DNA from: Acanthaster planci
Taxonomy: Eukaryota; Echinodermata; Asteroidea; Valvatida; Acanthasteridae
Length of the DNA: 64,000 bases
Direction: 5' to 3'
NCBI RefSeq assembly: GCF_001949145.1
Contig: NW_019091438.1
Span: forward strand, 496,683-560,682
Part shown: positions 1-13,862 of the stretch, in pieces
Layout of the letters: every line of letters begins with the position of its first letter
Numbering within the stretch: position 1 is the first letter of the stretch
Notes under the pieces: model-generated
Seen by the model: the letters and a program-made list of their open reading frames with translations, nothing else
What the model was told of the DNA's origin: nothing
The model's database searches: none
Position numbers and translations under genes: made by a program

Positions 1-2040
1 TACATGTACGAGCAAAATCATCAGTAAGATGCACAAAATGGGTGAAACAGGAGGACCAAACTTCACTGTGTGACCTCCATAATGAAAAACTACAGAGTTG
101 TCTCTCTATGGTCAACAAAGTAATCTTTTAGCCATACTGCTGCTGTGCAGAAGTGTCCTTCCTCGCGTGATGTGCATTCAATGAATACTGCTTTGTTGCA
201 ATTTAAGCAAGAATGCAGTGAATGCGGCCGGCATCCTGTAATGACATCAGGGGATGAAGTACCGGTCAAGTGCAGACTAGCTCCCCATAATGGCCACGAT
301 GCATTGCCGGCCGGATATGAACACTCTGAGATCCACACCTTGACTGCCTCAAAAGTGGACAATTGACCACCAAAGTCTTGACGTAGAGGTGCAGACAAGG
401 TTGTCATATGCTGGCAATGTGCGTGCTGACTGACGACCGCAGAGGGTCTTTAACCAATGCCATTGGCTGTCTGGGTAACACTCGCACAGTTCAAGCTACA
501 TTTCCATTCTGTACCTCCTGTAACTGAAAAAAAGCAGTCTAATATTTAACCTGCCATGGCTGGCAATCAGCTAGAAGAGGACCAAGGCTCGGCTGTAGTC
601 AGCTGGCACCAGCGCTCCATGGAACTTGACTTGGAGGTCTGTCAGAAGAGGTATGTACATGTACATTTCTTTACTAGTCACGCTGGCTTGCCTGATGAAT
701 GGTATGTACAAGTCTGTCTGAAATGGGTCAGGAAGATGATTTGAGGTGTTTATGGCAATCAGAGTCGTTATCAGCTCGCACTCTTATCTGATCAGTTTTC
801 ATTCCAGGGCTCTTTTGCTTCCCTTCATGAGCTTTGCTGTTGAGGCACCAAAAGCAAGGGTACACTGCACAATTTGTACTGCAGTAATGATTTCCACTTC
901 TACTCATTGGACTCGTCTAGACCCAAGTTTCTCTGTGGTTGAAGAATTTCAGGACTCATTTCGAGGCAGATGAAAAAATTTCCTTGCTTTGCCACTGCAC
1001 TTCAAAGTCCTTTTTGTGATTTTTTTATTGACAGTCACTCCCAGCCCCACCCTCAGCTCCCAAATCAGCCCCACCCCCAGCCCTACTCTCAGCCCCACCC
1101 CAGCCCCTCCCTCAACCCACTCACAACCGGTCTTCAATTGCACATGAAATTTACAAGCCAAGAGAAATTGACGGCAGAGCCATGGCAAAGATGTCTTTTA
1201 AGATTTCCATTTGAGACAGGTTTTTTTCCTAAAATTCTCTGGAATCCTTCAGGGAAGAAAATCCAATCAGATGGGCCAAAAATTCTAGACCATAACATAA
1301 TTTTAGGGACACCACTCATGTAGTATCATAACCATGCCTTTGACATTTGTGACCGGCTCTAGAAAAACGGGTAATAAGTCGCCATATTCAGGTTATCAGT
1401 TTTTGATATGGCTGGATTGAGCTCATCAAAAGTTACAATTTGATTTATGAATGACCACTGTAGTGCACTGCATTCCAGAGATATTTAAACATTTGCATAT
1501 CCACACTTTATCCACACTTTTCGAGAAAAACTCAGAAAGTGTAGCACTTGGAAACACAATGCTATGTAGGATTTCCTAGTGAATGATCAATTTTCATTTT
1601 TATTCGTCAGTATCCATGTTTGTCGTCACAAATTCTGTAAACATAAATTTTGTACAAGCTAATAGAGGAAAAAACACAACATCACATTTCGGAAGACATT
1701 TTGCCCTCACCAAATAGCCATAACATATTTTGGAATTGCACGACTTATTACCTTCTTTTGCAGAGCGGGTCACATTTGACCCACACATGTACCTGTATCT
1801 TAATTTCATTCCCTACGTAGCGGATTTGTTGGAACCCCAAGCCAGCATTGTATCTCTCTCCATATTCATGGGGGATAAGGTTTTCAAAGGCCATCTGGAT
1901 AATGAAGGAATGGTGATCTGTGATTGCAGAACCTCCACATATTGGCTGTATTTCATGAAGTCCTGTTGTTGAGGCATTTTGCATTAGTGCCTTATAATAT
2001 GTGCATTCACCCACTGAGCTGATTGTGAATATTTGTAATA
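1..2040. other. non-coding, no gene recognised
   Basis: No convincing exon is visible. The short open frames on both strands show no protein-like composition and no paired splice sites that I can support. A C-rich degenerate tandem repeat lies at 1040-1115 and is listed separately. The palindrome TACATGTA occurs at 656-663. Confidence 0.5.
1040..1115. repeat. C-rich degenerate minisatellite
   Basis: Repeated variants of CAGCCCCACCCC alternate with CAGCTCCC and CAGCCCTACTCT over about 75 bases. The copies differ enough that this is an old or slowly diverging array. Confidence 0.6.
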
Positions 2041-3179
2041 TGCACACGAGCATTACTTTATTGTTATTATTATGGTTTTTTTACATTTTGTTTTTTTTCA
2101 CAGCAATACGGCTGAATTACAAATGCATTACAAACCAATCTTTCTATTTAAAAACATAAAAACAGGAAAATCACTAAAATCATCTTGTATAACGACAGTA
2201 CACATTAAAAACATGTAATCAAACTTCACCTATTAAAAAAACAAGTATCAAAATGACATAGCAAACAAAAATCATCAAAAAAAACCGCTGACATCTATAG
2301 ACATGCATATAGAACAGACCGGATAACTAAACAAAAGGAATGGGGAAAAAAGGTAGGATGAACGTTGAAGGGGGGAATTTAAAAAAAAAGGTATTTACAA
2401 ATATAACGTACTTAACCTATTGTGTAAAAATTTAAATTATATTGCAAACAAAGCATATATATATACAAAAATGCAAAACAGCGGTCATTGAGTAAACACT
2501 GCATTTTACAATTTCTGTTTATTCAAAAGCTTTACCATGTATGGAATTGGGCTTTGAGCATGTCTTTGGGTACAGACCTTAGGAACAGAAAGCAAGTTTG
2601 AACTCTGTAAGACTCAACCGCTATCCTCAGCTCTCTTTTTACATGTAGGTAGCCAACTATGGAAAACATTAGACATTGATAAAGTTTTGGCAAATTTCAC
2701 ATAAATTTGTTGTCATCTTTCTTGAAGTTCCGAAAGTTTACAAGTTTGAAGCACCTCCCGGTAAGAATAATAACCATTACCCAAAATAATTTTACAAGCC
2801 CTTTTTGAATTTGTTCAATTGCATCATGTCGATGCAAGGTGAGACTAGAATGCCATGCCAGGACTGCATATTCAAGCAGTGGTCTAATATATCCAACGTA
2901 AACTGTTATCAAATCATTGATACACAGTCCAAATCTCCTAAGAGTGGTTAACATGTTAACACTACACTTTGTTAGTGGAAACGGCCAGGTATGAAACACT
3001 TTGCCATAGCACTGCCCAAACCATGTCAAATCATGCAAGACATAGCCTGACATAATTGAAGACAAGGGTTTTTTGCTGAAGTTAGCTTGGAGTGTGATTT
3101 CTCTGGCTTTTCCAGATTTTGTAGAATTAAAATTCAAACATTGTTCAGTGTTAGAGACTTCATTGTGTAAGATTTGCAA
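2041..3179 (-). mobile_element. decayed non-LTR retrotransposon (LINE), RT C-terminal fragment
   Basis: On the minus strand, 3179-2697 is open for 160 codons. Its second half reads LRRFGLCINDLITVYVGYIR, then PLLEYAVLAWHSSL, then an IEQIQK-like stretch. This is the conserved pattern after the catalytic palm in LINE reverse transcriptases of the CR1/L2/jockey type. The first half (KSGKAREITL region) resembles the preceding motif but is degraded. The catalytic YADD part is absent, so the copy is 5'-truncated or broken. Downstream on the minus strand (2697 to about 2041) is AT-rich sequence that ends near an ATT/AAT-rich tract, as expected for a LINE 3' end. It is inactive. The family assignment beyond LINE is inference. 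Confidence 0.7.
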
Positions 3180-6100
3180 CTAATGCCTTGTTAGCTACTT
3201 TACTCCCTGAACAGTCACATATTGTGTGGATCTCACTTCATCCCAAATCTCACCCTTAGTAAGCATACTGTTAAAAAGTCATTTTGATGTACCAGTGTAC
3301 TATGCAAACAAATTTGTTTTGTTCTTTTTCAAACAAACCAAATTTACTTTATACAGATTTAGGTTTCAGTTCACCATAAACTTGTATGCATTTATCAGGG
3401 AAAGTGCAAATAAGCACACAGTGACTTGGACATGTTCGTTTGACATTTTGTTGTGACTCAATAATTATTGTCCGACGATTACCTACAAGTGTCTCCATGT
3501 TTGCACCTCATTACCCGAATATAAAGTGGCCATCTTACATCAGAAGAGCAGAGAAGTTATTTCAGCGAAGTGAGAGCACTTTGTCCTTTGTACTTTTGGC
3601 CTCGGCTTTTCCATGAGTTGAACATTTTAGCCAACCACACACAAGTTTAAGCAGAGAACAGAAGGGGGATGTTAAATTCGCATGTGCAAGTACGTGGGCC
3701 ACCTCCGAGCTCTGAGCCTGCCCTGTCATCAGCCCGAGCTCCGGATACCGGTTTCAAGAAGCAGGAAGAGCCTGTACATGTACGAAGGATTTTAGTTGTC
3801 AGGCCGGGTGAAGCTTATTAATTAATTAATGATGTGTTTAGCATGGTAATTGACCCAGTGCTTTTATTTGTCGCAAACACTCGGGACTTGGCGACAAGTC
3901 ATTAAACAGTCATGTTTTGTCCGTAAGCTTAGCTGAAATTTCCTTGCGCAGTGGCGTGTAAAATGTAGTAAAATCATTCAGAAAGTGAGGCTGGGTGTAG
4001 CAAATGCACTCATACCAAGGTTCAAGTTGCGCATTGTGCCTCTTGATCCCAAACCTTGCAGCAGCCAGAAGTGCTTGGAGATCCAGACCAAATCACATAT
4101 CACTTACTGACCTGATACCAAGTCTGCACACAGTCAGGAATTGTCAGTTCACTTCTTTGGAAACACACACACACACTGAATACTATGCACAGATTCATAC
4201 ATGTGGACTTGTTTTGCATACATGTACATGTACCATACGTGTACTTAACATGTATATGTTTCCCCTGTTGTTTAGATAAGTCAGAGAAAACCATAATGTT
4301 CTTCTCACTGGGACTGCTCCTTCACCCAGATTTCTGATGATTTACCTAGTTTCCTCTTCATTTTGCAACAGATAATCTTGGCCCAAAATGTCTCTCAAGC
4401 TGAATTCCAGAGAGGACCTGTGCAAGTCCCCAGACTGTCTTTGAACCCTACATTAATGTGGACCACTTTTATTCACAGGCACACAACAAATGTGACACAA
4501 GTACAAGTGTGCTGAATGTTGGAGCATGCTGCATGGATGTAAAAAGATCATTTGGGAGTTTTGCCAAGTTAGTAGAGCTGATGTAAATATCACTTGTCCG
4601 ATGTTTGTGCTGAGCAGAACTGTACTGAAAACCAGTGACTAGAAAAAAATTAAACGAAAGAAACATCACTTGACTGTTTGGCTTCAAACTTTTTCTTTTG
4701 AGACAAGAATGCACAAAGTACACAACATATTATCTTAGTAAGAACAGGTTACCAGCCAAGATGTCATACACTCCACAGTTCTTGCAATCGGTTCTCTGCT
4801 GATTTTTTGCTCTGCCGATAAATTGGAGCTGCCGTATGAAAGTGACATTTGGTGCTGTGTGGTTCTGTACCTCGGCAAAGTTAACTTTGCAGGAGTCAGC
4901 TGTTGAAAGTTGCACTGCCAAAGGGTGTCTGTCCAGTATACGTGGTTCAGCAGCAAACAGCGTGGCAGACATGAGTGAAGTGCAACTCCATGATGCCGTG
5001 CCTCAAATTCACAAAATCGATTTTAAAAAAGTATTGATGCTTTCATCCTACTCTCTGTTGACGCTCATGCCCGTTTTGAACACCACTAGGCCTTCCTTTT
5101 CGTAGCCAAATCACTGCTATAATGCTCACAAATCAAAGCCAATTACTTTCTCTCCTCACTTACTCAAAGTGTTCCTCCCGCATTATCATTTTGGATTGTC
5201 AGGCTTCATTCCACAACCGTTTTATATCCCCCTACAACCCCGTGTTCATATCTTGTGTTCCCTCGGGCTATGATGCAAGTAATCCGATCTGTATTATTTT
5301 TGTGCATGTTATCCTTTTTTTGTTCTCTCCCGTATTCCCCACTGCGGTTTGATGTCAGGTGTTGCTGCGTTTCAAAGAGCTGTGTTACTTTGTGCATACA
5401 TTAAATCTGGGGCTATCACTGCAGCTTGCTTGGGCAGTGTTCAATTCCTAAGTGATGACAGGGATATGGCAAAGCAATAGGACAGAAACATCATCTTAAC
5501 AAAGCTCTGTTGACATGTGATACTACTAGTTATCAAAATACAAAGTTGTTTTCTTATTTGCATACCATTTTGTTTTTTTAGACAAATTGTTTTCTGCTTT
5601 TGTGTTCGCATTTATATGTAATGGTTATGAGTGCATTGGTTAGTATATTTTCCTATCCACTGTCCTATCCACATTGAAGTATTTTTTCTATTGCAGGAAT
5701 GATAATCTTACTGTGCCAAATCCAACAAGACTCAGCATGGTTTTTCACTAAACATTAACAATGAGGGCTGCTTGTTTAATACAGTGCCTTTGTAAATCCC
5801 AGCATGAGCTATTTTGTGTAAAGGGCTGCATATCACTAACAACAGTATGACCTTGCGATAGGATTTCCATTCACTGTGGAATGGAGCTTCTGTTTAATGT
5901 GCACTAGACCTTCTGTTTTCGTAATGCTGTTGGCCTAGCTTTACCACGGGAGAAATAATGTGACACAGATAAAATACCCACCTGTCAGACAATGGGGATT
6001 TACTCAGCCATTGTGTAACAAATGCCTGTCTATGTACAGTCACACTTCACATCAACAATTACATGGAAAAGATCACTCATTTCTTAGAATTGGGCGTGGC

Positions 6101-7047
6101 AAAAAAGTGTCCAAGTTGAGTTGACCAGTCGTTGTTTGCAAGTTAGCTGGGTCTCCCAGTCAACCCTATGGAATTATGTATCTTGAATTTTGTCTCAGAG
6201 TTGTGTGTGGTGCATCCATTTTGTAATTGGACAATATTTCCCAATCTGCAAAGATATGCAGTTCTGCCGTGATAGGTCAGTTGTCCTTTTACATGTTTTT
6301 TTTTTATATTGGATGTACTTTTTTATCAGTGCTTTTCTGGAGGGAGGGATTTGCCATTTCTAATCTAGGGTGCCATTAGCACAAGTGTTGAATTAGCACA
6401 TCAGCCAGTCACAAATGTATTTCTGTCGTGATCCATTTGGCTATTCCATGTGCTATTTCAATTGATTCATTTTTCCTAACGACACATCAAGGGGGTTAGA
6501 AAAATATATGTGCCGTTTCTAATCTAGGTTGCCACTAGCATGAACGTTTTGTTCGTTAGCCAGTCTCAGGATGCAGTCGGTTTTAATAACGGAGGTCCGT
6601 CAGATTTCTGGGAAAGATTAGACCTGGCAAATTCTTATGGATGATGTTTAAAAATATTGTGCCCTGGAGGAGTGTCACAGAAACACCGCTGATGGCACTG
6701 GATTGTTTGTGTCTTCTCTAATAAGTCCGTCAAAGACGCACCTGCTCTTGTTGTGTCACTTTCACTTCTGGAAGCTATCAGTGAGAGAAGGTTTTTTTCC
6801 AATTTTGCTGTAGTTTCTCGTTTCTTCTTTTCCTTCTTTTTTCCCTTCCAAACCTTCTTCTTCCATTTTCCAGCCGGCAAGGGCTGTTGCAGCCAAACAG
6901 TAAATATTTATTAAAACTTTAGCCATAAGCCTACACAGTTGGTGTAAAAAAATGTGAAGAGAACTATTAGAAAGGGTTAGTGACCATTGAGCCAAAGCTC
7001 TTGGGGACATTGAAACTTGGCAGTTGAAACACTTCTTCATGCACTAT
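3180..7047. other. non-coding, no gene recognised
   Basis: AT-rich sequence with short chance open frames only. It holds a small CA run near 4165-4180, overlapping TACATGTA palindromes at 4219-4232 and another at 3775-3782, a short ATTA run near 3818-3830, and the diverged direct repeat at 6353-6568. Confidence 0.5.
6353..6568. repeat. diverged direct repeat, two copies of about 60 bp
   Basis: 6353-6412 and 6512-6568 share GCC(A/G)TTTCTAATCTAGG, then TGCCA(T/C)TAGCA, then an AGCCAGTC ending, about 159 bp apart. The copies have diverged by substitutions and small gaps. Confidence 0.55.
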
Positions 7048-7583
7048 TTAACCACTTCATGCCGGGGTGCCCAGTACCGGAGATGTTGGCTCTTTACGTA
7101 AAGCCGGTGTGCCCAAAATTGGACAAAGGAGCTTGGCCTTGTAAGAACAGACTGTACTTGGAACAAAAGACCGGGCTGCTGGGAATTGTCAACATTTTTT
7201 TCAGTTGTCAATAGCGGAGGAAATCCGTCATTGTTTTGAAAGATTATACCCTCTTTGTGGCATTCAGCGCAAGCCGATTACCACCGGGGACAAAAGCGCT
7301 CCAGGGATGAGCGATAAAATACTGCCAAGTGCTAATCTGGTCTGCATTTGAAAAGACGCCAGCAGTGAACTCTTTACAAGGCGGCAGGCCTGGCTGAAAT
7401 ACTCGGGTGTCAATAGATGTAGTCTGTCAGATTATAGTAGCTACCAGACAGTCATTCGTGTGGGTGTAAACATCCAGTTAATGAAGTTATGAATTTTTGA
7501 AGAATTTTGAAAACGGAAAATCTTGAAAATCCCCCAGGAATACATCATGCAACTTCAAATTAAACCCGGCAGCATATGGTTAA
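7048..7583 (-). mobile_element. TTAA-flanked MITE, family A, copy 1 (reverse orientation)
   Basis: TTAA at 7048-7051 is followed by CCACTTCATGCCGGGG. The other end is CCCGGCAGCATATGG followed by TTAA at 7580-7583. The interior is the reverse complement of the copies at 35851, 38089 and 43029, sharing the cctttgtcc-ttttgggca block, the tttcagccaggcctg block and the aaaattcttcaaaaattc block. There is no coding capacity. TTAA target duplications with terminal inverted repeats are typical of piggyBac-type elements. Confidence 0.8.
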
Positions 7584-9157
7584 TACAATCTGCTTGTTAC
7601 AATGCCGCATATGGCACCTGTAATTCCATCTGATCTTTCATCTTACAGTTGGTTAGGTTCACATGCTCCTGTGTGAATATTTGGGGTTTGGATTGCCGTC
7701 ACTCTCGGGATATTTTCTTCTTTGTTTGCTTTTGTTGTTTTTGCTATCTTAGCAATTAAATTAGGGTATATTAACTTGATGGGTCAAGTGAATCTGTTGG
7801 ACTTGTGGAGGGAAAAATACCACCCAGTTTACCAACTTTTACAAAAATTGGAATTCTTCGTGAAAAAATATACACAATCCAAAAAAAAGTGAAGAAACCT
7901 CAAATCAGCCCCAGTAGCCAAGATTTGAGTGAATGCATAGTGGGGTGTCTGGGAACGGCCTACCAGCTCCCTTGGAGTGTACACAAGGAGTGGCCTGCAT
8001 CAACCAGGCTAGTGCAGTTGTCAACCAGTGGAGTCAGTCCATTGGGCTGATGCCATTGAAACACCACAAAGTGCCTGCTATCGTTCATGCGTAGGGTTCA
8101 TATGGTAGACTAGATTTCCTCAGGAGATGGAACTGTCTGCATTTGTTATGCAATAACGACACACTTTGACAGGGCGTATTCAGTTCTTTGCTAGTAAGGG
8201 ATTAACTAAAGCAGCATTGTCCACATACGGCTGGCACATGTCGGTTTGAAAAAAATTCTAGCCCCTGAAGTGCCTGCATGCTATATATGCAAACTCTCAA
8301 ACAGATTTTTTCATTTTGCGTTCGGAGTTACCTAAAGAGTACTGCAAACATAATTGAAAAAACTGAATTTGGAACCTGAATTGCAAACTGAATTTGCATG
8401 TTTACATTTACATACTGGGTACACACCAGACTGCATCTGAGTGGATGAGTGCGTTCACGTTGTTTTTGGTTTTTTTTTTTTTTCATTTTTTTTTCTGTCT
8501 CTCTCATCTTGACAACAGAGTTGACATGTTCAAACTTTCATTGATTGAACTCCGCCAGCTACACTGAAATCTTTTAAAATTTTCTGTAGGGGAGATCCTG
8601 CATTGTATGATGTATTTTTGTAATACCTCATGCATCATCTTACTATTATGTGCATTTCCATGCCAACTTGCCTCAACACATATTGTACCTTTTGGGCTAG
8701 GAGTTATGGACTTTGTAATAATGTGCATTTGCTTGTGATAAAACCAAGCAGTTTTTAAATTTCTGTATGCATAGTCTCCATCAGCTGTTTTTAATTATTT
8801 AGAATTGGAGCAATACTGCCTGAGAATTATCTATTCGAAAAATGATCAATAAGCCAATTCAGGCAAGGTCAATTTGGAAAAAAAAGTGTCCTCTGGCCAG
8901 CTCAAACATGTTGATTAGCATGGGCGTCTGAGTGCAGCAATGCTGATACGGCCAATCTCGTTTTTGCATATTGATTTTCCCAAATGACCTACACGGACGA
9001 TACGTACATTCTGTTTTGTGCCTGCACCATTTGAATACCCAATTACTGGCTTATTTGGAAAGTCGCAGAAGAAAGAAAACGTGATGTTTAGAGACTGAAA
9101 GGAGTCAATGTAACAATTTGGCTGAATTATTCCCCAGTGTCTTTCAAGTAGTCCCCT

Positions 9158-9360
9158 ACCGTGTGGCCCGATGGTATTGGATTTGTGACTTCATGACTGA
9201 CAATCAGAAGGTCCGGGTCTGAATCTAGCTGTTGGCCGTATAGCGTCCTCAGCAAGCCACTTCTGACCTACTTGCCTCTCTCCACCCAGGAGTTGAAACG
9301 GACACCAGCATAAGCTGGGAAGTAACCAGCTGGGACCTGCGGCAGACTTTGCCCCTAATT
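9158..9360 (+). mobile_element. tRNA-derived SINE
   Basis: The sequence has an A-box-like TGGCCCGATGG, then CAATCAGAAGGTCCGGGTCTGAATC, whose last 10 bases resemble a B box. Downstream is a body with AGCAAGCCACTT, TTGCCTCTCTCCACCCAGG, and GCTGGGAAGTAACCAGCTGG. This order is that of common tRNA-SINEs of marine deuterostomes as I recall them. The copy is diverged and its exact ends are uncertain. Confidence 0.65.
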
Positions 9361-12300
9361 TCTGCTTTCATTGGTTGAATCTGTATGTCCACAGTTTTGG
9401 CCATTGGACTTTTTTTGTTGTCCCCATTTTTCTTCGTTAATTCGGCACTGGCAAATCGATGTGTTTCTCCCTAACTATGGGCTCATCTGCATAAAAACCT
9501 GTAAGTAGTGGGTGTTTTTATGTGGCCCTTGCAGGCCCCAGTACACCAGTTTGTGTATGTCAAAGTCTCATGTAAGTTGCAAACCCTGCACGCTTGGCAT
9601 GACCATGATGCTTCCCACGGTTTGATTTGCTTTCATGCATTAAAGATGGAGATGTCAGTGATGTGTTGAATGCATACAGCAGAAGGGCAGGCAATTCAAA
9701 GAGTCCTTGGGAGACAATAATATCCCCTAAGGGTATCTGCCAAGAAGTACAAAACTCATCTGTACATGTGAATTTCATTTCTTACTTCGTCAGCCACCAA
9801 CTCATTTCCCTTGAGGCCTACCTTTCTGTCATCGAATACCTGCCGGTATGAAATGCATGACTTTTGTCATGGAGAAAATGAAAAACTGAATCTCTTTGCA
9901 TTTTGTTTTGGTCTGAAAGGCCATCTTGTTCTCTCACTGCATGCTGATGTCTGATACGGGTCATCACCGATCATAAAATGAATAACAAACGACATGGATG
10001 TAAATGGGGGGGTGGGGGCCCTTGGGGGTACATCTCTCTCACTTTTTTGACCATGGAGGGATGGACAGTAGAATCGCCCCACACGCACACTTTTTTGTGG
10101 TGGGGTAAAAAATGAAGGTAGGCTGTGGAGGATTATTTGGACTTCCCAACAACCAAAGCGTATTCAGTAGCATTCCAAAAGGGACAACAATGTAAAAAAG
10201 TTAAATATACACCATTTTGGTAGAAGGTTCCGCAGGAGTGTAGCAGGTGTTACATATGTACATCTGAATCATGAACATTAGCCCCCTCCCGGTATCATTT
10301 CAAGTTGTCACCCCCAACCCCCCATCCATCTCAGTTTTCTGGCAGAAATTGATGCCTCCGACAAACGAATCGACACAGTTCAAATTTCAGCCAATCCAAT
10401 GGTATTCAAGGGGGCAATTTATGGCTGGGAATGACTCAACATGTCAGTATCTGCACCCTGCTTAAATGCATCATACACATGTACGCTGTTGATTCAGTGT
10501 ACATGTACATGTGAGTAACAAATCCTCTACCATATTATGCTTTCTGAATGATCAAGTACATGTAAATTGCTTCTCGTCCAATTACAGACACACTGGTACT
10601 TTTCCTTTCATTTTGTTGGCTCTAACTTTGCAAAATCCCATGCACATTTTGCTTGACTACCAATGTTGACGTCCTGTAAATGCATTGCTCTTGAGTGGCA
10701 ACGGTTGCGTTGTTTACATATACAGTCCAGACGATTGTCTGTGCCGTTGGCTTTTCATAATGTCATCTCACTCAAAAGTGAGAGAGGTTTGAAGGCAAAT
10801 TGCCTTGCAGCATAATGGAAAACAGAAACAGACATAGCCTGGGAAGGATACATCCGAGTTTGTCTAGGGACTGTAGGGAGTCGAAATCCTTGAGGCGTCG
10901 GGGTGCTGAGTTCTTGCGCGCCTCCCCACGCTTCCAATCCATTACCTGTCGGAGTCTGTGCACCGCTTGCCGTCGTGCATATTGGCAAACTGTCTGAGCC
11001 ATATCAAAGGGGGATGAATTTACTGTTAGGGGAAATACATGCACTGTATGTCTGTAGGGCTTTGGCTACTTCCAGATTTTGCCCAGATACTGCGTCTAGT
11101 GCTCTGAGTCTGTGCGTGTCTGGTACTTTTTCCAGAATCCGTTTGTATGTTTTGTGTGAAAGGAGAATTTCCTATTTGAACGGGAAAGCAAGTAGTTATA
11201 CATGTACGTGGATGTACTGTGCTATTCATTTGGCTGTTAATAGAGCTTAAATTTGTTGGCTTTTTGCATTTGCTATTTTAAAGACATTTCAATGGATGCT
11301 TTAAACAATTTGATTTTTTCTTACACGGTGAATTTGCAACATAACCCGCATGGATTGGATATTTTTGGGGAAATATACATGTAAACCTTATCATTAGATC
11401 CTTCGCTGTGTACCCTGATGTATTGATGTACATGTACATGTATTACTTCCACATATTGATTTTATTTTTTAATAGCTGTTTTTTTGCAGCCAGAGAATGC
11501 CATTACAAACTCAGATATACTGTTATGCACAAAGTTGGGTTTACTCTTGTTTTTCCTTCTTCCGAGTTCAATCCCTGGAATACACTGGTACTTTTACAGC
11601 ATTCAGGTAATTTGTTTCTGTCTGTCTTGAAGGTGCCAGCAGCATTTAGCCAACTTGCCAGTATCAAAATATCTTTTTCAGATGGCATGCTGTTACCATG
11701 GTAGCACGCAAGCCTTACATGTTCGATAGAGCATAGCATTGTCTAAATGTTATCTTTGCTTCATCCTTTGCTTGTCTATTTTGAATGCAGAGCTCTCAGG
11801 TTTCAACTTAAAAAACATTGACACAGTCATCAGACTGCTGTTGACATGAACTCGTACGTTGCCTTCAAAATGTCACTGCCTGTAGACATTTGTTGGGGGA
11901 AAAAAATTGAAAGATCAGTAGGATCGGTGTTGAAAGTGCTTGTGGTGCTACAAAAAGTCAGAAATGAACTGACGCAAGGCAATGAAAAGAGAAGTTTTAG
12001 AGACAAGAAAAAAATCTGGGAGTAATATAATCAAACAGTTCAGCATCAGACGTTAACTGGGGTCAAAAGAGGTAGAACACATGGGAGTTACCTCCTTGGA
12101 GACTGGAGTTTTCATCAGGGGCTTTTTCTTGGTGTTTTGGAGACTGGATTTTTGGGAGTGGGTGTTTTGTTTTACTTTCATTCATCATCAAGTGAGACCT
12201 GATATGACCGTGTATAATTCTTTTTTATCAAATATTTTCTGCTCTGGTAGTATTCTTAATTTGCTTGAATTTTTTTGGTTTGTTTTTGTTAGGGTTTCAC

Positions 12301-12993
12301 TTCGTTTTGTTGGGTTTGTTTTTGTGTATTTTTTTTTTTCATTTTGTTTTATGTATTGTTTGTTTTTGTTTGTAATTTTTAACTGTTATTTTTGTCAGTT
12401 TTATTTGCTCGTTATGTAAAAGGTCTCCATACAGAGTTGTTTTAGCATGTAAGTAATGCACATAGAGGAAAAACATTCCCTGGTCACTGGTCAACAAACC
12501 TGATCATTGCATCAGTGGGATTGCTTTGTGAATCCAAACGTCAAATCTTCGGGGCATTGAATTCCCGTAGCAATGGCAACCGAGCCATGTCCGGTGTCCA
12601 TGTTCATGCCACAAGGTGGGCAAGGCAAATTACCTCGGCAAACATTCAGACGTCAAAAAAGCCTCTGTCGCTTGTTGTTTGCCTTGCGCCGGACTAAAGG
12701 TGGCATGTACTTTGGTTTAGAGGGGTGAGATTTGACTGAAAGGAAAATACAGAACCTCACAGGCTGTGAGAACGGGAACATTTTGGTGGTGTTCTCCTCA
12801 GATGATTGATTAGTTTAGACTGGAGATTGCAATCAATGATTGTATTAAAACATGGTTGTGGACAAGCTGTATTGAGAATGGTTAAACAGTCCCACCAGTA
12901 AACTTTGTGTGTGATATATTTATCATAATATTTACCCTGAGGTAGATATTTCATGGAGATATTGTCACACCAGTGAAATTTCATTGTGAAATG

Positions 12994-13027
12994 TCACTGA
13001 CATTTCACTGTCACTGACATTTCACTG
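12994..13027. repeat. two perfect copies of a 17-bp unit
   Basis: TCACTGACATTTCACTG is repeated twice without mismatch. A partial inverted version (CAGTGAAATTTCA) lies just upstream at about 12971, so the segment can also fold. Confidence 0.7.
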
Positions 13028-13212
13028 GGGAGTATTTACCCAGAGGTTCATATTGCATAATGAAATATCATGGTTGTGTTTTGTCCATCTTTGGTTTAAA
13101 ATGGCTTCAAAAAGTATGTGAAAATTGCGCGAGTGGTGAAGGCTGGAGGGTTTTTATCAAGTCACATTTTTATGACAGTCACAAACATTTTCAGCAACAT
13201 CCCTGGTCAGAG

Positions 13213-13862
13213 ATGTCGCTGCGTAGGCGTGAAGTCCACTGCTGGCCGGTTTCTCTACAGGCCAGCCCCTTTCTGACCAAATCTGCACTTAAGGGCCCTA
13301 CTACTGTGTCTTCATTGACAGTTCTATCCTTAAACTCCTGTCAGATTTTTTTGCAGCGTTCCTTTACAGCCAGTACAGTTCTACATTTGTTCTCAGCGTA
13401 CCCGTCTTTGAAGTCGGGAAACTGCATTCTTGCAGTAATGTTGCCTAAACTAAAAATGTTTTCTCATAAGAACCTTAAACTTTCATAAAATTGACGGATC
13501 AAGACCTTGAACCAGGAGAGTCATACATTATTATGAAACCTGTGCATGTACTTTGACCTATTCCTTCATGCTTTCATTCAAAGTATCTGTACGACAAGGA
13601 TAAATGTACCACTCTAATCAAGAAATTTAGTTTGTTAACGCAGTTGACACTAATCTGCTGAAATCCTCGTTATTCATCAGTGGAGGGCCTGAGAAATAAG
13701 CCCCCAATTCAGCGACTTTGAAATGCCGACGGGCTAGACCAGCCCGTACAGGCCGAGAAAGGCAGTAATACAGGTCGAGGATCATACAGGCCACAAAACG
13801 GGCAAGTAGTCTCGGCCTGTAGAGATACCAGCCGGCAGTGGACGCCACGCCTATAGCGGCCA
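13213..13862. mobile_element. TIR element or MITE of about 650 bp
   Basis: The left arm (13217-13263) contains GTCCACTGCTGGCCGG followed by TTTCTCTACAGGCC. The right arm (13814-13858) is its imperfect reverse complement, with GGCCTGTAGAGATACCAG and CGGCAGTGGACGCCACGC. The arms are about 45 bp with several mismatches. The interior has open frames but none I recognise. No clear target-site duplication was identified. Confidence 0.6.

Larger units (their letters stand above)
7584..13212. other. non-coding, no gene recognised
   Basis: Apart from the SINE at 9158-9360 and the short tandem repeat at 12994-13027, only AT-rich sequence is seen. There is a poly-T tract at about 8467-8493 and a T/G-rich tract at about 12240-12400. 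Overlapping TACATGTA palindromes occur at 11429-11442, with one more at 10500-10507. Open frames here do not resemble proteins. Confidence 0.5.

Noticed and set aside
13060-13488. 142-codon plus-strand frame
   Set aside because: It overlaps the inverted-repeat element at 13213 and its composition is not protein-like.
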